A DNA stretch of 64,000 bases from NCBI GenBank assembly GCA_911728455.2, contig OU452224.1, positions 7,630,501 to 7,694,500 of the forward strand, in the 5' to 3' direction. Shown one piece after another: positions 63,892 to 64,000 of the stretch. The notes under the pieces are model-generated. The model saw nothing but the letters and a program-made list of their open reading frames with translations, made no database searches and had not been told where the DNA came from. Made by a program: the position numbers and the translations under genes. Position 1 is the stretch's first letter. Each line of letters begins with the position of its first letter. This stretch comes from Marthasterias glacialis. Taxonomy: Eukaryota > Echinodermata > Asteroidea > Forcipulatida > Asteriidae.

Positions 63892-64000
63892 GTAAGTAAA
63901 AACTTGCCGATTCTTCTCCTTTGAACCATCATTTTTCGTCAATTAAAAGAGACGTCGGTCCGTGTCTAATTGTTAAAATAAATTAATTATGAGGTCATAC

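Noticed and set aside
1-64000. CRISPR arrays, bacterial operons, LTR or virus-like elements
   Set aside because: Introns, SINEs and base composition show animal nuclear DNA. No spaced direct-repeat arrays, no paired LTRs and no polymerase, capsid or integrase frames were seen.

Overview
The window is animal nuclear DNA: AT-rich, intron-rich and packed with short dispersed repeats. The one gene that can be read with certainty is a chimaerin, a Rac-specific GTPase-activating protein with SH2, C1 and RhoGAP domains. It is the invertebrate counterpart of vertebrate CHN1 (alpha) and CHN2 (beta), lies on the + strand, and has 11 coding exons over about 31.8 kb (14586 to 46361). All exon phases and GT/AG borders agree, giving a 620-residue protein. 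The tRNA-derived SINEs, small inverted-repeat transposons and intron sizes suggest a marine invertebrate deuterostome, most likely an echinoderm. That placement is inference.

Layout. 1 to 13.4 kb is intergenic or far-upstream DNA with no exon I can defend. It holds SINEs, several inverted-repeat elements and three degenerate tandem arrays. From 13.48 to 13.96 kb, just upstream of the first coding exon, five copies of the palindrome TGAATATTCA sit among three octamer (POU-type) sites, which makes a likely cis-regulatory module. 14.59 to 15.12 kb is a long first coding exon with a basic, proline- and asparagine-rich N terminus of about 180 residues, much longer than the vertebrate one. The SH2 domain lies on exons 2 to 4 (19.8 to 31.0 kb), the C1 domain on exons 5 to 7 (33.9 to 37.6 kb) and the RhoGAP domain on exons 7 to 11 (37.4 to 46.4 kb). 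The 3' UTR follows to about 47.15 kb.

47.2 to 62.4 kb is intergenic, with more MITEs, a perfect-looking foldback element at 53.6 kb and a degenerate GGTGGCCAC array at 50 kb. 62.4 to 62.7 kb is CpG-rich with CCAAT and ETS-like motifs and resembles a promoter. A six-codon first coding exon (M K R S Q R, then GTAAGT) at 63874 is the probable start of the next + strand gene.

The mobile DNA is mostly non-autonomous. There are four tRNA-derived SINE families, two small multi-copy MITE families (called A and B here) with one clear nested insertion, and several single foldback elements with target-site duplications of 9 bp, TTAA or CTA. I saw no LTR element, retrovirus-like element, reverse transcriptase or transposase reading frame. 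Family labels rest on structure in this window, not on a database search.
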